Positions 59,382-64,000 of a stretch of 64,000 nucleotides of DNA are shown here, in pieces. Within the stretch, counting starts at the first letter, position 1. Every line of letters begins with the position of its first letter. Location of the stretch: positions 434,001 to 498,000 of the forward strand of contig SNVD02013093.1 in NCBI GenBank assembly GCA_013180625.2. The letters are read 5' to 3'. The DNA comes from Boswellia sacra (taxonomy: Eukaryota > Streptophyta > Magnoliopsida > Sapindales > Burseraceae). Both the position numbers and the translations under genes were made by a program. The notes below the pieces were generated by a model that was given only the letters and a program-made list of their open reading frames with translations, ran no database searches and was not told the origin of the DNA.

Positions 59382-59958
59382 TAGGGATGTCAAAAACCCA
59401 GGACCAGGCCGAGGACTAAAGGTTTTTTGATACCCGTCCCCGAAAAATTCCCCGAAAATTTCGGGCCGGGGGAATTTAATCCCGGGACCGGGGAATTGAA
59501 TTCCCCGAATATATACCCGGTTTTTTTTAATTTTCTGTACATAATTAGAGCATTTTATGTCTAATTTCTAAGTGTTGTTCAATATTCACGTGTAGCCTAG
59601 TGGTATGTTTGTATGTTGCCTCCCTTGAGGACTCGGGTTCAAGTCTCCTCGTCCGTATTATCCAATTTTTTTAGTAAATAGTAATTTAATTGGGTTGGGT
59701 TTAGTTTATATTTGTTAGGCTGGGCACTTATTTAATTAATTCCGGGTTGGGCTTAGTTTATATTTGTTGGGCTGGGCACTTATTTTATTAATTCCAGGTC
59801 AGGGCCGAGCCAGGGAGCATGATCCCCAGCCCCGGGCAATCCTCGGAAAACTCATCCCCGTCCCCAGCTTAAATCCCCGGAATTTCGGGCAATTCCTCCG
59901 GTATTTCCAGGCCGGGGAGCCGGGTACCCGTCCCCGCCGGGTAAATTTGACATCCCTA
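59382..59958. mobile_element. hAT-type element (577 bp) with an internal tRNA-like segment
   Basis: Termini TAGGGATGTCAAAAAC and the complement of TAGGGATGTCAAATTT are flanked by a perfect 8-bp duplication CTCGCTGC (59374-59381 and 59959-59966). Subterminal regions are rich in CCCCGG/CCGGGG. Relics with the same composition lie at 18090-18180. Confidence 0.85.
59593..59646 (+). other. Pol III-like A and B boxes (tRNA-derived segment)
   Basis: TAGCCTAGTGGT (59593-59604) fits a tRNA A box and GGTTCAAGTCT (59636-59646) a B box, at tRNA-like spacing. No complete cloverleaf is formed, so this is not a functional tRNA gene. It is more likely the head of a tRNA-derived SINE caught inside the hAT element. 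Confidence 0.5.
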
Positions 59959-60077
59959 CTCGCTGCTAACCTGTAGGCACTAGAATTTTTGATGAATGAA
60001 CTACTTCAAATATTTTGCAAGATAACAGAATAGAAAACAAAAGGGTTAGAAGACTAGTCGGTAGGGTTGCCGGCTAA

Positions 60078-61688
60078 TACGTTTGAATTTGATGGAGAAG
60101 TAGAAGAAGAAAATGAGAGGGAGGACTTGGGCTTTGTAACTGCTTCCTTTATTAAAGAAATTTCCAACTATATAATAGTCTTCCAATGTTGAAAAGAATA
60201 CAAACAATGCTAAGAATTAGGAAAACAAAAATGCCCCACTAACGCTAAAGACCAACACTTCATAGGTAAACACAACTATCCTATTAAAACTAAAGATCAA
60301 TACTTCATGGATTTATTAAATGGAACAAACAAATTAACTATGGTACACTCCACGATCTCCACTTCCAACTAGTGTAGTAAAGTATGGAAATCAATTGCTT
60401 TGCAAGGTTTCATGCGAAATGGTTGGCTCATTTTCTTTTGTAATTGATTTCACTCCTCGATTAGCCGAGCGGCTCCTATTGTATCCGCCAAGGTGCTAGG
60501 TTGTTTAATTTTCACATCTAGGCAAATGTCATCTTGAAGTCTTGTCATAAAAAAACCAATGAGAAAATTTTCAAGTAGGCCATCAACTTGGTGGGAAATG
60601 CCTTGATCTTTCTTTGTCTCAAACCCCATAGCCCTATAATAATGGTAGAGTAAGGGCCCCCCCAAAGTGGAATTGACCGGTGGTGGTTGGTCGAAACTCC
60701 AAGAGGTATCCACTCCATTCTCAAGGAATCGTATGTGAGACTTTTGCGTTTCGAAAGTTTCCTGGTAAGCTGCTATCGTTGAGGTTTGTTTAAGTCGAGT
60801 TAGAGCTTCCGATGGGTCTTCATAATAGGTTGGACCAAAATGGAGAAGGATAACTTTGGTGAACTCATCCCATATAAGTGGTTCACGAAATTTCATCAAC
60901 CACTAGTGCCACTGTAGGGTGATGCCTTCTAGACGGAAGGATGCTAGCAAAACCTTGTTGGTCATATGCAATATCTTTGAAATCAAAATACTTTTATATT
61001 ATGTAGACTTAACCAATTGGGTCTTTGCCTTCAAACTTTGGAAAGGATTTTGATGTGTTGATAATGTTAGTCATTATTGGTATTAGAATGACTAGCATTT
61101 GGCGAATGTGAAGATTCTCAGGACAAATGGGTTGATTTTGGGGTGGCTAATATGTGGACTCCAGTAGGCTCGTAATCTTTGAAGCTCAATTAATACCGTT
61201 TGTAGAGTAGCGTTAATCTAATCGAAGCTTCACTCGTGTCATGCTAAGATTTTATTGACCACATTGTGGAATTCCACATTTGTTTTATTGTAAGTTTCTA
61301 TTGTCGGAACCTAGCTTTGATACCACCAATGCGTATGAATTTGATAGAGAAAAAGAAGAGGAAAATAAAAGGGAGGATTTGGGCTTCTTAGCTACTTTTA
61401 TTGAAGATATTTTTGACTATATATAATAGTCTTACAATGCTGGAAAGAATAAGAAACAATGCTAAGAAATTGGACAACACAACTATGCCACTAAAGCTAA
61501 AGCTCAACACTTCATGATAAACGCCACTACCCTACTAAAGCTAAAGATCAATACTTCATGAGCTTATTAAATGGAACAAAAAAACAAACTAAACTAGACC
61601 AAGTATCCACGTTCTTCACTTCTAGCTAGTGCAGTAGAGTATGGAAATCGGTTGCTTGGCAAGGCTCTGTGAATGATGGCTCGTATCA
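60078..61688 (-). mobile_element. Deleted Ty3/gypsy-type retroelement
   Basis: Two diverged LTRs, about 60078-60430 and 61330-61688, share most of their length; both include the AATAGTCTTCCAATG / AATAGTCTTACAATG block and the AGTATGGAAATC block. The primer-binding site on the minus strand, TGGTATCAAAGC (61325-61314), abuts the right LTR, so that one is the 5' LTR. Only a gag segment lies between them. The target duplication is not clear. The visibly diverged LTRs make it much older than the element in ERG. Confidence 0.75.
60450..60899 (-). pseudogene. Retrotransposon gag fragment
   Basis: 149 codons with the gypsy gag pattern LIWDEFTKVILLHFGPTYYE, LTRLKQTSTIAAYQETFE, and LLENFLIGFFMTRLQDDICL followed by DVKIKQPSTLADTIGAARL. 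It is truncated at both ends relative to a full gag and sits directly against the 3' LTR. No protease or pol follows. Confidence 0.8.
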
Positions 61689-62959
61689 CTGACTAAGACC
61701 TCTGACACTCAAGTTAGTGACAGAGGAGAATATTATTTTAAGAAGAGGTTAGAATCTATTTTACCTTATGTCCTAGTGTCCAATTTAATAGGTCATAGCT
61801 TTGTATACTTGTTCAACAATGATCCACACTTAGGAAAGAATCCTTCATAGATATGTTGTATATTGAAAAATAAAGACAGAAGAAAACAACAAACTGGATT
61901 TTATTGCTCTCAAATTCAACATTGTGACTCACAACAACATGCTCTACTTATAGAGCTAGTAACCCAACGGCTGTAGCAATATGCTTCGGCCATTAACTCT
62001 TAACAAAGTGCTAATGTACAAAAGACTTGATAAACATGCAACAGACTCCAGCTTACTCCTATAGACTAAGCCAATACAAGCCACGTGGATTAACAAACTA
62101 AAAATAAATAATTAACTTATCTAAAGACTAGGACAATACAACAACTACTATAACATATCAAATAAAACAACCTTGACACTTTCAACAATCCCTCCCTTAA
62201 ACTGAGAATTTCAAAACATTCCTTTTAAAGGATATTAGTTGCATGCCAACGCTTCTTCAAACTAGACCTTCCAAAGTGCAAACATTTAGCAATTTCCTTA
62301 GTTTTTGAACATTTTGAGGTGTTTAGTGAATATATCAGCAATTTGGTTTTCACTTCTATATAAGGTAAGATCAATGATTCATCATTGGTGAGATTTCTAA
62401 GAAGTGATACTTTACACCTATATGTTCATCTATGTAAAACGGGATTCTCAGTGAGTTTAATTTGTGAACTACTGTCACAATAAATTATTGTTGCTCTCTA
62501 TTGCTTTAAGTGTAGCTATTCAAGAATTTTTCTTAACCAAATAGCTTGGCAAGCACATGAAGTTGTAGCAACAAATTCAACTTTCAGTGGTTGACAAAGT
62601 GACAATGGGTTGCTTCTTTGATGACCATAAAACAACTCTTGAACCCATCATGAAAACATATTTCGATGTGCTCTTCCAATCATTTATATCTCCAACATAA
62701 TCACTGTCTGTAAAGCCAATTAAATCTGACTTTTCTCCTTTTTTGTAGAGCAATCCATAATTAGCAGTACCTTAAGAACTACATAAAGATCCTTTTTGCA
62801 GTTGAAATATGAATCTCCTTTGGACACTCCATGAACTTGCTTATAAGGCTTACAATATGCATAATGTCAGGACTTGTAGTTGTCAAATATATTAAAGTCC
62901 CGCGATTTGCTTATAAAGTGAGCCATCAATCTTCATTCCTTCAGGATCTCAAACATACT

Positions 62960-63854
62960 TCAAGCCCATTTTAGTTGGGTGTGCAAATAGGATTGTAATT
63001 GGCCATTTGAAATTTGTCTAGAACTTCTCCCACATATTTCTTTTAAGAAATAAAAATTCCAGCAATAGATTGCTTTAATACTATGAAAATAATGCATCAT
63101 TCCAAGATCAGACATATCAAATTCAACTATCATAGACTTATTAAATTTTTTAAACATGGCACTATCATTTCCAGTGAAAATAAGATCATCTACATAAAAG
63201 CACACAATGGGCGTCTTTCCCATCTCTAATTTTTATAAAACAAGTATGCTCATATAGACATTTCTTTAAATCCCTCCTTGAAAAAATAAACATCTATATG
63301 ACTATCCCAAGCTATTGAAGCATGTTTTAGTCCATATAGTGGCTTTTTTAATTTATACATCTTATGCTCACTTTCAAGCTTCACATAACCAAGAGATTCA
63401 TCAATAAATACCAGTTCTTATAAATCTCCATGCAGGAAAGCTGATTTCATGTCCAAGTGGAAGATAGGCCATGAGTTTTGAGCTGTAAAGCAATCAATAA
63501 TCAGATTGTATCATTTCGTGCAAAATCCATGTTAAACTCTTGCTTATAGCCTTTAGCTACTAAGTTATATATATATATATATATATATGCCTTGTACTTG
63601 TTAGCCTCTCCATTCTTCTTTAATCTTGTCTTGTACACCCACTTGACGTCAATTATCTTATGCCCTCTTGGAAGATTAGTCAACTCCCCAGTGTTGTTCC
63701 ATTCAACAAATACAATTTTTTCGTCCATTACCTTTTGCCATTTTGGTTCTTTGATAGTCTCTTCAAAAGTTGTAGGATCACAATTGGAAAATGGAGCAAA
63801 ATGTGTAAGTGGGTCCTCAGATTGGTCAATTTTAGTCACCTCATAGTTAGTCAT
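62960..63854 (-). pseudogene. Copia reverse transcriptase, frameshifted
   Basis: From 63854 leftward: EETIKEPKWQKVMDEKIVFV, LTNLPRGHKIIDVKWVYKTR, then LVAKGYKQEFNMDFA. In other frames come a HLDMKSAFLHGDL-like block, KLKKPLYGLKHASIAWDSHI, and the catalytic FYVDDLIFTGND (about 63198-63163), then EFDMSDLGMMHYF. Between KYKA and LVAKG a (TA)n run has replaced one Arg codon. Stops and frameshifts show that it is inactive. Confidence 0.85.
63566..63588 (+). repeat. (TA)n microsatellite inside the copia coding region
   Basis: Eleven TA units, located exactly where the conserved KYKARLVAKG codons should be. On the coding strand it reads as alternating Tyr and Ile. Confidence 0.9.
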
Positions 63855-64000
63855 CCATGCAAGACTTTTTCTAACATGTTGTGGCTATTATTCATTATCT
63901 ATTTAAGCTGCAGTTGGACTTTGAGCATCTATTGGAACACTTTGAGTGATTGTTGGCTGTTGCACATTCTCCATAGGTTGTTGCCTTTTCTAATCATTTT

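Larger units (their letters stand above)
61693..64000 (-). mobile_element. Ty1/copia element, 3' half, cut by the window edge
   Basis: On the minus strand the order is reverse transcriptase (63854 to about 62960), RNase H remnants (near 62590-62510), a polypurine tract (AAGGGAGGGA, about 62200-62191) and an LTR beginning TGTTGAAAG at 62188 and running left to about 61693. The reading frame is broken in several places. The 5' part lies beyond 64000. The left LTR end is approximate because it abuts the older gypsy LTR. Confidence 0.8.

Overview
The window is nuclear DNA of a flowering plant, most likely a eudicot. It is very AT-rich between genes, its genes carry GT-AG introns, and it holds many plant-type transposons (MULE, hAT, PIF/Harbinger-like, Ty3/gypsy, Ty1/copia). 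The species cannot be fixed from the sequence alone. No rRNA gene, functional tRNA gene or CRISPR array was seen.

Five host genes are supported. (1) A DUF247/UPF0481 membrane protein, minus, 2671-4251, with probable 5'UTR exons up to about 5470. (2) A nine-exon chloroplast pyridoxamine-phosphate-oxidase-like split-barrel protein, minus, 11299-16585, 402 aa. (3) An eight-exon Era-type GTPase (ERG), plus, 19881-28113, 414 aa. (4) A four-exon GT14 beta-glucuronosyltransferase-like protein, plus, 43172-47065, 433 aa. (5) An intronless B-box protein of the BBX32 kind, minus, 52868-53707, 279 aa. All exon joins keep frame.

The rest is mostly mobile DNA, much of it resolved to the base by terminal repeats and target-site duplications (TSDs). 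At 275-1696 a MULE-like element holds a nested 354-bp hAT MITE. At 6563-9906 there is a three-level nest: a PIF-like MITE split by a MULE, which is itself split by an hAT element. An uninterrupted paralogue of the MITE at 58663-59297 confirms the MULE insertion. At 30650-38330 an hAT element (31020-32159) and a 5.8-kb MULE (32292-38108, perfect 9-bp TSD) sit in what looks like an older LTR. At the right end lie a decayed minus-strand gypsy derivative (60078-61688) and a minus-strand copia element cut by the window edge.

The most striking object is in intron 2 of the ERG gene: a young, complete 3,188-bp LTR retrotransposon (21865-25052; 444-bp LTRs, TSD ATTTC, tRNA-Met primer site). It lacks protease, reverse transcriptase and most of integrase. 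Between a gag segment and a chromodomain-type pol tail it carries about 840 bp of apparently intron-free sequence that I recognise as part of the host nucleoporin gene NUP188. Gag, the nucleoporin piece and the pol tail all lie in one reading frame, broken only by two stop codons. It reads as a non-autonomous element that captured a host transcript.
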